Shown: positions 1 through 5,533 of the stretch, in pieces
Position numbering within the stretch: position 1 is the first letter of the stretch
Layout of the letters: each line of letters opens with the position of its first letter
Origin: Casimicrobiaceae bacterium
GTDB lineage: Bacteria; Pseudomonadota; Gammaproteobacteria; Burkholderiales; Casimicrobiaceae
Reading direction: 5' to 3'
Assembly (NCBI GenBank): GCA_955652025.1
Contig: CATPAO010000356.1
Coordinates: 1 to 5,533 of the forward strand
DNA: 5,533 nucleotides
Notes under the pieces: generated by a model
What the model saw: the letters and a program-made list of their open reading frames with translations, nothing else
Databases searched by the model: none
What the model was told of the DNA's origin: nothing
Translations under genes and position numbers: made by a program

Positions 1-428
1 CGGAATGGAACGCGCGTCTCGTCGCCGCCGCGGCGCTCGCGACGGGCAAGGTGGTGGTCTCGCCACGCGTCGATCCGGCTGCCCGAATGTTGACGCTCCA
101 TCGCGTTGCCGACCTCGACACCGACATGGCGCCCGGATATCGTGGCATTCCGGAACCGCTGCCGCACTGCGCCCTCTTTCCCGCCGACGCGATCGACTGG
201 GTGCTGGTTCCGGGCGTCGCGTTCGATGCGGCAGGTCGGCGGCTCGGTTACGGCGGCGGCTATTACGATCGGCTGCTGCCGCTCGTACCGCGGAGCGCGC
301 CGCGGGTCGCCGGCGCGTTCGACGTGCAACTCGTTGCCGCGGTGCCGACGGGGCCGCACGATCTCATCGTCGACTTGATCGTCACCGAAACGCGCGTTAT
401 CGCGATCGACCCCGCAGCGGACAACTGA
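1..428 (+). CDS. 5-formyltetrahydrofolate cyclo-ligase (5,10-methenyltetrahydrofolate synthetase), 5' partial
   Basis: Cytoplasmic folate enzyme that uses ATP to convert 5-formyltetrahydrofolate to 5,10-methenyltetrahydrofolate, returning a storage or inhibitory folate to the one-carbon pool. The frame is open from the left edge (first full codon at base 3) to the TGA at 426-428, giving 141 visible codons. Family members usually have about 180-200 residues, so roughly the first 50, including part of the nucleotide-binding N-terminus, lie outside the window. The family signature is clear: VPGVAFD, then RLGYGGGYYDRLL, with the glycine-rich GYGGGYYDR at 246-272. The C-terminal part ends in a VTETRVIAID-like strand, as is usual. 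An ATG-like start can be read at 51 (GTG), but the conserved sequence continues upstream of it (LATGKVVVSPRVD), so that is not the true start. The next gene begins one base after the stop. Identity is secure. Names in use include fau, ygfA and MTHFS; I leave the symbol blank because naming varies. Confidence 0.93.
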   Translation, partial: EWNARLVAAAALATGKVVVSPRVDPAARMLTLHRVADLDTDMAPGYRGIPEPLPHCALFPADAIDWVLVPGVAFDAAGRRLGYGGGYYDRLLPLVPRSAPRVAGAFDVQLVAAVPTGPHDLIVDLIVTETRVIAIDPAADN

Positions 429-429
429 C

Positions 430-1644
430 GTGGCCGATCGCGATGCCGCGTCCGGACAGCGCGCGTTCGTCGCGCTCTTGGCGACCCTCGCTATCCAAAT
501 GTTCACTTCTTTTGTGGCGACGTCGACCGCGGTGCTGGCACCCGCGATGGCACAAGCGTTCGAGATCGCTCCCAAATGGGTCGGCGTTTTTATCGGATTG
601 GTCTACGCCGGCGCGATGTTCGCTAGCCTGGCCTCCGGTGGCTTCATCGAGCGGTTCGGCGCCATCCGGGTCTCGCAGGCCGCCGTAGTCCTGTGCGTCG
701 TCGGCACGATCGTCATCGCAAAGGCGCCCGATCGCGCAGTGGCGCCGCTGATCGTCGCCGCGCTCGTGATCGGCGTGGGCTACGGTCCGATCACGCCCGC
801 GTCGTCGCACTTGTTGATTCGCACCGCGCGGCCGGAAAAGCTTGCGCTGACGTTTTCGATCAAGCAAACGGGCGTGCCGGCCGGCGTAGCGCTCGCCGGA
901 GCGACGCTCCCCGGTCTTGCGCATTTGATGGGCTGGCGTAATGCGTTGCTTGTCGCCGCTGCGTTCGGACTCGTGATCGCCGCTGCCGCGCAGACCACGC
1001 GCGCCGCGTTCGACACCGATCGGCGTCCCGGCCGGCGCCTGTCCACCGCCGGCGTCACCGGGTCGCTCCGATTGGTCCGACAATCGCGCGCGCTCAGCGA
1101 GCTTTCGCTGATTGCGTTCGTCTATGCCGGAACCCAAGTGTGCCTGACCAGCTTTATCGTCGTTTACTTGACCGAGACGTTGCAATGGTCGCTCGTCGGC
1201 GCGGGATTCGCGCTCACCATCACGACGCTGGGCGGCGTCGTCGGCCGGATTGTTTGGGGACTCGTCGCCGACCGCCTGTGGCCGCCGCGGCGCGTGCTCG
1301 GCACGATCGGCATCATCGCCGCGCTGTGCGGCGCCGCGATCGCGGCTGCGGCGCCGTCATGGCCCGTCGCCGCACTGTTGACGATCGCGGGACTGTTCGG
1401 CGCGACCGCCATCGGCTGGAACGGCGTCCAACTTGCCGAGGTCGCCCGGCACGCACCCGACGGTACCGCCGGTGCGATCACCGGCGCCTCCGGCTTTATC
1501 ACGTTCTCCGGCGTCGTCGCCGGACCGCCGCTGTTTGCGCTGCTGGCGTCGGCGACCGGCAGCTACCGCGTCGGGTTCGGCGTGGTGGCGGCACTGAGTT
1601 GCGCCGGCGGTTTGGCGTTGCTTCGCGGAGGTCAGGGGGAGTGA
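430..1644 (+). CDS. Major facilitator superfamily (MFS) transporter, 12 predicted membrane segments, substrate unknown
   Basis: A 404-residue inner-membrane protein with the length and hydrophobicity pattern of a 12-segment MFS permease. The first membrane segment is at about residues 12-36, and a polar Arg-rich central loop at about 190-222 separates the two six-helix halves. Both halves carry a motif A-like loop after their second helix: GGFIERFGAIR at 70-80, and GRIVWGLVADRLWPPRR at 272-288. The segment SIKQTGVPAGVALAGA at 143-158 is common in MFS proteins of the CynX/YjiJ-like kind. The start is a GTG one base after the cyclo-ligase stop. There is no strong ribosome site (only a weak AGCGGA upstream), which suggests translation coupled to the upstream gene. 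The next in-frame ATG, at residue 24, would cut into the first helix. Nothing in the sequence identifies the substrate. A folate link is only a guess from position, and import, export or antiport cannot be distinguished. Confidence 0.9.
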   Translation: MADRDAASGQRAFVALLATLAIQMFTSFVATSTAVLAPAMAQAFEIAPKWVGVFIGLVYAGAMFASLASGGFIERFGAIRVSQAAVVLCVVGTIVIAKAPDRAVAPLIVAALVIGVGYGPITPASSHLLIRTARPEKLALTFSIKQTGVPAGVALAGATLPGLAHLMGWRNALLVAAAFGLVIAAAAQTTRAAFDTDRRPGRRLSTAGVTGSLRLVRQSRALSELSLIAFVYAGTQVCLTSFIVVYLTETLQWSLVGAGFALTITTLGGVVGRIVWGLVADRLWPPRRVLGTIGIIAALCGAAIAAAAPSWPVAALLTIAGLFGATAIGWNGVQLAEVARHAPDGTAGAITGASGFITFSGVVAGPPLFALLASATGSYRVGFGVVAALSCAGGLALLRGGQGE

Positions 1645-1715
1645 GTCGTGCCGTCTTCGAGCGCCGTTCGTCCGTTTTGAAAGCGAGCGCTCACACACTA
1701 TTCGAACCCCGCCTA

Positions 1716-1731
1716 TTCTGCGAACGCAGAA
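1716..1731. promoter_or_regulatory. Operator-like dyad TTCTGCGAACGCAGAA
   Basis: Perfect inverted repeat with 7-base arms TTCTGCG and CGCAGAA around a 2-base AA spacer. It is the right size for a homodimeric regulator and sits upstream of aceE in the A+T-rich control region. The arms do not extend further. Its general form, TTC..GC with GC..GAA, resembles sites of IclR-family regulators, but I cannot name the protein. With only two spacer bases and no T run, it is a poor fit for a terminator hairpin. Confidence 0.5.
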
Positions 1732-1741
1732 AAATGCGAAA

Positions 1742-1756
1742 TGGAAATAATTTCCA
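1742..1756. promoter_or_regulatory. IclR-type operator-like dyad TGGAAATAATTTCCA
   Basis: Perfect inverted repeat with arms TGGAAA and TTTCCA around TAA. As I recall it, the published E. coli IclR consensus is TGGAAATNATTTCCA, and this site fits every specified position. E. coli IclR represses the glyoxylate-shunt operon aceBAK from a site overlapping the promoter, and it responds to glyoxylate and pyruvate. Here the site lies 113 bases before the pyruvate dehydrogenase E1 start codon and overlaps a candidate -35 box. Binding by an IclR-family protein in this organism is an inference. No regulator gene is visible in the window. Confidence 0.55.
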
Positions 1757-1770
1757 CAATGCGGTAGCAT
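1742..1770 (+). promoter_or_regulatory. Candidate sigma70-type promoter for aceE-aceF
   Basis: TGGAAA at 1742-1747 (4 of 6 to TTGACA) and TAGCAT at 1765-1770 (4 of 6 to TATAAT) are separated by 17 bases. They lie in the A+T-rich part of the gap. A start near 1777 would give a leader of about 92 bases. The match is modest and rests mainly on spacing and position. A rival -35, TTGAAA at 1677-1682 (5 of 6), has only a poor -10 (TATTCG at 1699-1704, 16-base spacer). In that case both dyads would lie downstream, in roadblock positions. Confidence 0.35.
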
Positions 1771-1778
1771 AACAATTA

Positions 1779-1804
1779 CGCAGCGGCAACTCGTGTTCGC
1801 TGCG
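1779..1804 (+). other. Leader hairpin upstream of aceE
   Basis: CGCAGCG at 1779-1785 pairs perfectly with CGCTGCG at 1798-1804. Within the loop, AAC (1788-1790) can pair with GTT (1795-1797), leaving a TCGT loop and a two-base GC bulge on the 5' side. The predicted stem is about 10 pairs. No T run follows, so it is not a standard intrinsic terminator. If transcription starts near 1777 it would form at the extreme 5' end of the aceE mRNA, where such stems can protect transcripts from 5'-dependent decay. That role is inferred. Confidence 0.4.
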
Positions 1805-1855
1805 GCGCATCAATACACGGCCGGATCGGGCGCATAGAATCGACCGCTTGTCGTG

Positions 1856-1862
1856 GGAGGAG
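1856..1862 (+). promoter_or_regulatory. Strong Shine-Dalgarno GGAGGAG deciding the aceE start
   Basis: GGAGGAG lies six bases before the ATG at 1869. Other in-frame candidates are the TTG at 1848, which precedes the site and so cannot use it, the GTG at 1866 (three bases away, too close) and a second ATG at 1875 (twelve away, rather far). The ATG at 1869 is the best choice. Confidence 0.85.
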
Positions 1863-1868
1863 TTTGTG

Positions 1869-4523
1869 ATGGACATGAAACAGGACCTGGACCCACAGGA
1901 AACGCGCGAGTGGCTGGACGCGCTTGCCAGCGTCTTGGCCGTCGAAGGGCCGGATCGCGCCCATTTCCTGATCGAGCAGCTGATCGCGACCGCGCGCCGT
2001 TCGGGCGCGTACCTGCCTTTCTCCGCCAACACCGCGTACATCAACACGATCCCGGTCGACACGCAGGTCAAAATCCCCGGCGACCAGAATATCGAGCACA
2101 AGATCCGCTCGTACGTGCGGTGGAACGCGATGGCCATGGTCGTGCGCGCGAACAAGCACACGAACGTCGGCGGCCACATCGCGAGCTTCGCGTCGGCCGC
2201 GACGCTCTACGACGTCGGCTTCAATCATTTCTGGCACGCGCCTTCGGAGAATCACGGCGGCGACCTGGTGTTCGTGCAAGGCCACTCCGCGACCGGCGTT
2301 TACGCGCGCGCGTACATGCTCGGCCGCTTCACAAACGAGCAGATCGACCATTACCGCCAGGAAGTCGACGGCAAGGGCGTGTCGTCGTATCCGCATCCGT
2401 GGCTGATGCCCGAGTTCTGGCAGTTCCCGACGGTGTCGATGGGGCTCGGTCCGCTGATGGCGATCTACCAGGCGCGGTTCATGAAATATCTGCAGGATCG
2501 CGGGCACGTGATGACCGAGGGTCGCAAGGTCTGGGCGTTCATGGGCGACGGCGAGATGGACGAGCCCGAGTCGATGGGCGCGATCGGCATGGCGTCGCGC
2601 GAAAAACTCGACAACCTGATCTTCGTCGTCAATTGCAATCTGCAGCGCCTCGATGGCCCGGTGCGCGGCAACGGCAAGATCATTCAGGAGCTCGAGAGCG
2701 ATTTCCGCGGCGCCGGCTGGAACGTGATCAAGGTGATCTGGGGCACGCATTGGGACACGCTCTTGGCCCGCGACAACAAGGGCATCCTGATGCAGCGGAT
2801 GATGGAATGCGTCGACGGCGAATACCAGACATTCAAATCGAAAGACGGTGCCTACGTGCGCGAGCATTTCTTCAACACGCCGGAGTTGAAGGCGCTGGTC
2901 GCCGACTGGTCCGACGACGACATCTGGAATCTCAACCGCGGCGGCCATGACCCGCACAAGATCTATGCGGCGTTTCACGCCGCCGCGAACCACAAGGGCC
3001 AGCCGACGGTCATTCTCGCCAAGACGATCAAGGGCTACGGCATGGGCGAGGCGGGCGAGGCGCAGAACATCACGCATCAACAGAAAAAGATGTCGATGGC
3101 GGCGATCCGGAAGTTCCGCGATCGTTTCCAGATCCCCGTCCCCGACGACCAGCTGGAAGAGGTGCCGTACGTCACGTTCCCCGAGGGATCGCCCGAGCTC
3201 GAATACATGCGCGCCCGGCGGATGGAGCTCGGCGGGTATCTGCCGTCGCGGCGGCCGAAGGCGAGTGCGCTGACGATCCCGGAACTCTCGGCATTCGAAC
3301 GCTTTCTCAAGAGCACGGACGACCGCGCGATCTCGACGACGATGGCGTTCGTGCAGATCCTCCAGCTATTGATTCGCGACAAGAACCTGGGCAAGCACGT
3401 GGTACCGATCGTGCCCGACGAGTCCCGCACGTTCGGCATGGAAGGCATGTTCCGGCAGCTCGGCATCTGGAACCAGGAGGGCCAGCTCTACAAGCCCGAG
3501 GACCAGGACCAGCTGATGTTCTACAAGGAATCGAAGGACGGGCAGATCCTGCAGGAGGGCATCAACGAGGCCGGCGGCATGTGCGACTGGATGGCCGCGG
3601 CGACGTCGTACTCGACGCATGGCGTGCCGATGATCCCGTTCTATATCTTCTATTCGATGTTCGGTTTCCAGCGCGTCGGCGACCTCGCGTGGGCGGCGGG
3701 CGACATGCGCTCGCGCGGCTTCCTGCTGGGCGGCACCGCGGGCCGCACGACGCTGAACGGCGAAGGGCTGCAGCATGAGGACGGGCACTCGCACCTGCTC
3801 GCGGCGACGATTCCCAACTGCATCTCGTACGATCCGACGTTCTCGTACGAAGTCGCCGTCATCATCCAGGACGGCCTCAAGCGAATGTACGCCGAGCAAC
3901 AGGACGTCTATTACTACCTCACGGTGATGAACGAGAACTACACGCATCCGGCGATGCCGGAGGGTGCCGCGTCCTCGATCGTCAAGGGTATGTATCTGTT
4001 CCGCGCCGGCGAAAAAAAGCCGAAGGCACCGCGCGTTCAGCTGCTAGGCTCGGGAACGATCTTCCGTGAAGTGATCGAAGCCGCGACGTTGTTGCGCAAC
4101 GATTGGGGTGTCGAGGCGGACCTGTGGAGCTGCCCGTCGTTCACCGAGCTCGCGCGGGACGGCTATGCGGTCAGTCGCCGGAACATGCTGAACGCCACGG
4201 CGAAGCCGGAGCTCTCGCACGTCGAGATGTGCCTCAAGGACACCGAAGGGCCGCTGATCGCCGCGACCGACTACGTCCGAGCGTTTGCCGAGCAGATCCG
4301 CGCATTCATGCCGCGACGGTATTTGGTGCTCGGCACCGATGGCTTCGGTCGCTCCGACACGCGCGAGCGGCTCCGCTACTTCTTCGAGGTCGATCGCCAT
4401 TGGGTGACGGTCGCCGCGTTGAAGGCGCTGGCCGAGGAGGGCAAATTGTCGGCCGCGAAAGTCGTCGAGGCGATGAAAAAATACGGGCTCGATCCGGCCA
4501 AGCCGGCACCATGGACGGTATGA
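1869..4523 (+). CDS. aceE: Pyruvate dehydrogenase complex, homodimeric E1 component
   Basis: Thiamine diphosphate (ThDP) enzyme of the cytoplasmic pyruvate dehydrogenase complex. It decarboxylates pyruvate and reductively acetylates the lipoyl group of E2. The 884 residues from the ATG at 1869 are close to the 887 of E. coli AceE, and the match runs end to end. The ThDP-Mg motif is intact: GDGEMDEPES at 226-235 through NCNLQRLDGP at 255-264, with metal ligands expected at D227, N257 and Q259. Active-site residues known from E. coli have visible equivalents: H103 (GGHIASF), H139 (QGHSATGVYARAY), H403 in the flexible loop (NITHQQKKM), E567 (QEGINE) and H636 (EGLQHEDGHSH). The first ~55 residues correspond to the mobile N-terminal region that contacts E2. 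The C-terminal domain has LGTDGFGRSDTRERLR. Near its start, the usual ERWN.LHP stretch reads SRRNMLNAT, a local divergence away from the active site. aceF follows after seven bases, so the two are almost certainly one operon. Confidence 0.98.
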   Translation: MDMKQDLDPQETREWLDALASVLAVEGPDRAHFLIEQLIATARRSGAYLPFSANTAYINTIPVDTQVKIPGDQNIEHKIRSYVRWNAMAMVVRANKHTNVGGHIASFASAATLYDVGFNHFWHAPSENHGGDLVFVQGHSATGVYARAYMLGRFTNEQIDHYRQEVDGKGVSSYPHPWLMPEFWQFPTVSMGLGPLMAIYQARFMKYLQDRGHVMTEGRKVWAFMGDGEMDEPESMGAIGMASREKLDNLIFVVNCNLQRLDGPVRGNGKIIQELESDFRGAGWNVIKVIWGTHWDTLLARDNKGILMQRMMECVDGEYQTFKSKDGAYVREHFFNTPELKALVADWSDDDIWNLNRGGHDPHKIYAAFHAAANHKGQPTVILAKTIKGYGMGEAGEAQNITHQQKKMSMAAIRKFRDRFQIPVPDDQLEEVPYVTFPEGSPELEYMRARRMELGGYLPSRRPKASALTIPELSAFERFLKSTDDRAISTTMAFVQILQLLIRDKNLGKHVVPIVPDESRTFGMEGMFRQLGIWNQEGQLYKPEDQDQLMFYKESKDGQILQEGINEAGGMCDWMAAATSYSTHGVPMIPFYIFYSMFGFQRVGDLAWAAGDMRSRGFLLGGTAGRTTLNGEGLQHEDGHSHLLAATIPNCISYDPTFSYEVAVIIQDGLKRMYAEQQDVYYYLTVMNENYTHPAMPEGAASSIVKGMYLFRAGEKKPKAPRVQLLGSGTIFREVIEAATLLRNDWGVEADLWSCPSFTELARDGYAVSRRNMLNATAKPELSHVEMCLKDTEGPLIAATDYVRAFAEQIRAFMPRRYLVLGTDGFGRSDTRERLRYFFEVDRHWVTVAALKALAEEGKLSAAKVVEAMKKYGLDPAKPAPWTV

Positions 4524-4525
4524 GG
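4522..4525 (+). promoter_or_regulatory. aceF ribosome binding site overlapping the aceE stop codon
   Basis: GAGG begins inside the aceE TGA stop (4521-4523) and lies five bases before the aceF ATG at 4531. Sharing bases between stop and ribosome site suggests that terminating aceE ribosomes help translation of aceF, which would help keep E1 and E2 output balanced. The coupling is inferred from the spacing. Confidence 0.7.
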
Positions 4526-4530
4526 TTGCG

Positions 4531-5533
4531 ATGAGTGCGATAGAGGTCAGAGTCCCGGACATCGGCGATTTCAAGGACGTGCCGGTTATCGAAGTCTTCG
4601 TGAAGGCCGGCGACACCGTGGCAGCCGACGATTCGCTGGTCACGCTGGAATCCGACAAGGCGACGATGGACGTTCCCGCGCCTTCGGCCGGCGTGGTCCG
4701 CGATTTGAAACTCAAAGTCGGCGACAAGGTGAGCGAAGGCAACGTGATCCTGACGCTCGAATCGAACGGCGCCGGCGCTGCCAAATCGGCGCCAGCACCG
4801 GCAACTGCGACGGTGCCTGCGGCTGCGCCGACGCCAGCACCTGCACCTGCACCTGCGCCAGCACCCGCACCTGCGCCAGCACCCGCACCTGCGACCACGC
4901 CCGCATCAGCGACTATGCCGACACCATCACTCGCGGCTTCGCCGCCCCCGCTCGCGGGAGAGGGTGAGGGCGCAAATGTTCCCGATGCCACGGCGTTCAA
5001 GGCCGCGCATGCGTCACCGTCGGTGCGCATATTCGCGCGTGAGTTGGGGGTCGACCTCGCGCAAGTGACAGGCTCCGGGCCAAAGGGCCGGATTCTGCAG
5101 GAGGACGTGCAGAATTTCGTGAAGGCGACGTTGTCGGGTCGATCGTCCGCGCCCGCCGGCGGCAGTGCGATCACCGGCGGCGGCGCGCTCAATCTTCTGC
5201 CGTGGCCGCAGGTCGACTTCACGAAGTTCGGGCCGATCGAGGCAAAGCCTCTCTCGCGGATCAAGAAGATCTCGGGCGCGAACCTGGCGCGCAACTGGGT
5301 GATGATTCCGCATGTCACGCAGTTCGACGACGCCGACATCACCGAGCTCGAAGCGTTCCGCGTGCGCCTCAACAAGGAAAACGAGAAGGCCGGCGTCAAG
5401 GTGACGATGCTCGCGTTCCTCATCAAGGCCAGCGTCGCAGCGCTCCAAAAATTCCCCGAATTCAACGCCTCGCTGGACGGCGACAACCTCGTCTACACGC
5501 GCTACTTCAACATCGGCTTCGCGGCTGACACGC
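4531..5533 (+). CDS. aceF: Dihydrolipoyllysine acetyltransferase, pyruvate dehydrogenase E2 component, 3' partial
   Basis: Core of the pyruvate dehydrogenase complex; its swinging lipoyl arm carries acetyl from E1 to the E2 active site, which transfers it to CoA. The frame is open from the ATG at 4531 to the right edge without a stop (334 complete codons). Order of parts: one lipoyl domain at about residues 1-78, with the lipoylation site K43 in ESDKATMDVP; a flexible Ala/Pro-rich linker at about 80-159, including nine consecutive Ala-Pro pairs at 103-120; a peripheral subunit-binding domain at about 160-198 (HASPSVRIFARELGVD to KGRILQEDVQNFVK); and the catalytic acetyltransferase domain from about 241 (LSRIKKISGANLARNW). 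The catalytic domain is cut off before its C-terminal HxxxD motif. E. coli AceF carries three lipoyl domains, whereas only one precedes the subunit-binding domain here. The catalytic portion closely resembles Burkholderiales E2 proteins as I recall them. An E3 gene (lpd) would be expected downstream. Confidence 0.96.
   Translation, partial: MSAIEVRVPDIGDFKDVPVIEVFVKAGDTVAADDSLVTLESDKATMDVPAPSAGVVRDLKLKVGDKVSEGNVILTLESNGAGAAKSAPAPATATVPAAAPTPAPAPAPAPAPAPAPAPAPATTPASATMPTPSLAASPPPLAGEGEGANVPDATAFKAAHASPSVRIFARELGVDLAQVTGSGPKGRILQEDVQNFVKATLSGRSSAPAGGSAITGGGALNLLPWPQVDFTKFGPIEAKPLSRIKKISGANLARNWVMIPHVTQFDDADITELEAFRVRLNKENEKAGVKVTMLAFLIKASVAALQKFPEFNASLDGDNLVYTRYFNIGFAADT
4837..4893 (+). repeat. 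Tandem Ala-Pro coding repeat in the aceF linker
   Basis: GCACCT occurs three times in a row at 4837-4854. An overlapping 18-base unit beginning CACCTGCGCCAG occurs perfectly at 4850-4867 and 4868-4885, followed by eight matching bases to 4893. Read in frame, bases 4837-4890 give nine Ala-Pro pairs (residues 103-120). Such segments in E2 proteins are stiff yet mobile spacers that let the lipoyl domain reach the E1, E2 and E3 sites. The near-identical DNA copies, not merely the repeated amino acids, suggest recent expansion by replication slippage or recombination. Confidence 0.85.
4930..4971 (+). repeat. REP-like palindromic repeat inside the aceF linker
   Basis: Two small perfect stems stand side by side: GCGGC-TTC-GCCGC at 4933-4945 and CCCGC-TC-GCGGG at 4947-4958, followed by GAGAGGGTGAGGGC. 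The reverse strand reads CCCTCACCCTCTCCCGC then GAGC and a G run. This strongly recalls the widespread proteobacterial intergenic repeats, whose spurious translations contain SPSPASGRG-like strings; the opposite strand here indeed encodes PSPSPASGGG. In the aceF frame it encodes SPPPLAGEGEG (residues 137-147), placing two glutamates in an otherwise uncharged stretch of linker. Membership in a dispersed family cannot be shown from one copy. Confidence 0.5.

Larger units (their letters stand above)
1645..1868 (+). promoter_or_regulatory. Intergenic control region and leader upstream of aceE
   Basis: These 224 bases lie between the transporter stop and the aceE start. Bases about 1690-1780 are visibly richer in A+T than the surrounding genes, as expected for a promoter. 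The region contains two perfect inverted repeats (1716-1731 and 1742-1756), a possible promoter overlapping the second, a leader hairpin (1779-1804) and the aceE ribosome site. An 8-base palindrome GAGCGCTC lies at 1685-1692. I see no convincing intrinsic terminator for the transporter: no strong hairpin is followed by a run of T. Read-through from upstream is therefore possible. Confidence 0.75.

Noticed and set aside
397..1185. 262-codon open frame on the minus strand across the transporter
   Set aside because: Composition (Arg, Gly, Asp, Glu, Gln rich, low in hydrophobics) is typical of antisense reading of a GC-rich membrane protein gene, and there is no recognisable domain.
1658..1692. 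Possible transporter terminator from GAGCGC at 1659-1664 pairing with GCGCTC at 1687-1692
   Set aside because: Only six pairs around a loop of 22 bases, with no T run after the second arm. Too weak to call.
1759..1770. Small inverted repeat ATGC-GGTA-GCAT near the candidate -10 box
   Set aside because: Four-base arms are expected by chance in a region of this size.
1848..1868. Upstream TTG start that would lengthen AceE by seven residues
   Set aside because: It would place the strong GGAGGAG ribosome site inside the coding sequence. The ATG at 1869 has ideal spacing and gives a length matching E. coli AceE.
1776..3080. 434-codon open frame on the minus strand across the start of aceE
   Set aside because: It lies opposite a certain aceE gene in GC-rich DNA, where the antisense frame is often open. 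Its Arg/His/Asp/Val-rich translation resembles no family I know, and it extends into the promoter region.
4044..5486. 480-codon open frame on the minus strand across the aceE end and aceF
   Set aside because: Shadow of two certain genes. Its Ala-Gly run is simply the reverse reading of the Ala-Pro linker repeat, and its PSPSPASGGG string comes from the REP-like repeat.
1..5533. An undescribed defence, mobile or biosynthetic system
   Set aside because: All coding space is accounted for by a folate enzyme, a transporter and the pyruvate dehydrogenase E1 and E2 genes. No repeats with spacers, integrase, transposase, toxin-antitoxin pair or RNA gene is visible.

Overview
This is a GC-rich bacterial window with ordinary central metabolism and no visible mobile element, CRISPR array or RNA gene. 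All four genes read on the + strand. The E1 and E2 proteins of pyruvate dehydrogenase look betaproteobacterial, close to the Burkholderiales as I remember those sequences. The homodimeric AceE-type E1 is typical of beta- and gammaproteobacteria and their relatives. Genus cannot be assigned from the window.

Layout: (1) the 3' three quarters of a 5-formyltetrahydrofolate cyclo-ligase gene, cut by the left edge (to 428). (2) A 12-segment major facilitator transporter (430-1644), whose GTG start lies one base after the cyclo-ligase stop, so the two are probably co-transcribed and translationally coupled. (3) A control region of about 224 bases (1645-1868), much richer in A+T than the genes. It holds two perfect dyads and a leader hairpin. 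(4) aceE, the pyruvate dehydrogenase E1 component (1869-4523). (5) aceF, the dihydrolipoyl acetyltransferase E2 component (4531 to beyond the right edge), with one visible lipoyl domain, a long Ala-Pro linker, a subunit-binding domain and the start of the catalytic domain.

AceE decarboxylates pyruvate and reductively acetylates the lipoyl arm of AceF. AceF passes the acetyl group to CoA. The E3 component that reoxidises the lipoyl group is not in the window but would commonly follow aceF. The cyclo-ligase and transporter form a separate transcription unit and have no obvious functional link to the complex.

The most interesting signals are regulatory and structural. One dyad upstream of aceE, TGGAAATAATTTCCA, matches the E. 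coli IclR consensus as I recall it and overlaps a possible -35 box. A second dyad, TTCTGCGAACGCAGAA, lies 25.5 bases upstream, centre to centre. Inside aceF, the linker contains a tandem Ala-Pro repeat followed by what looks like a palindromic intergenic-type repeat read in frame as protein. I found no evidence for an undescribed multi-gene system.
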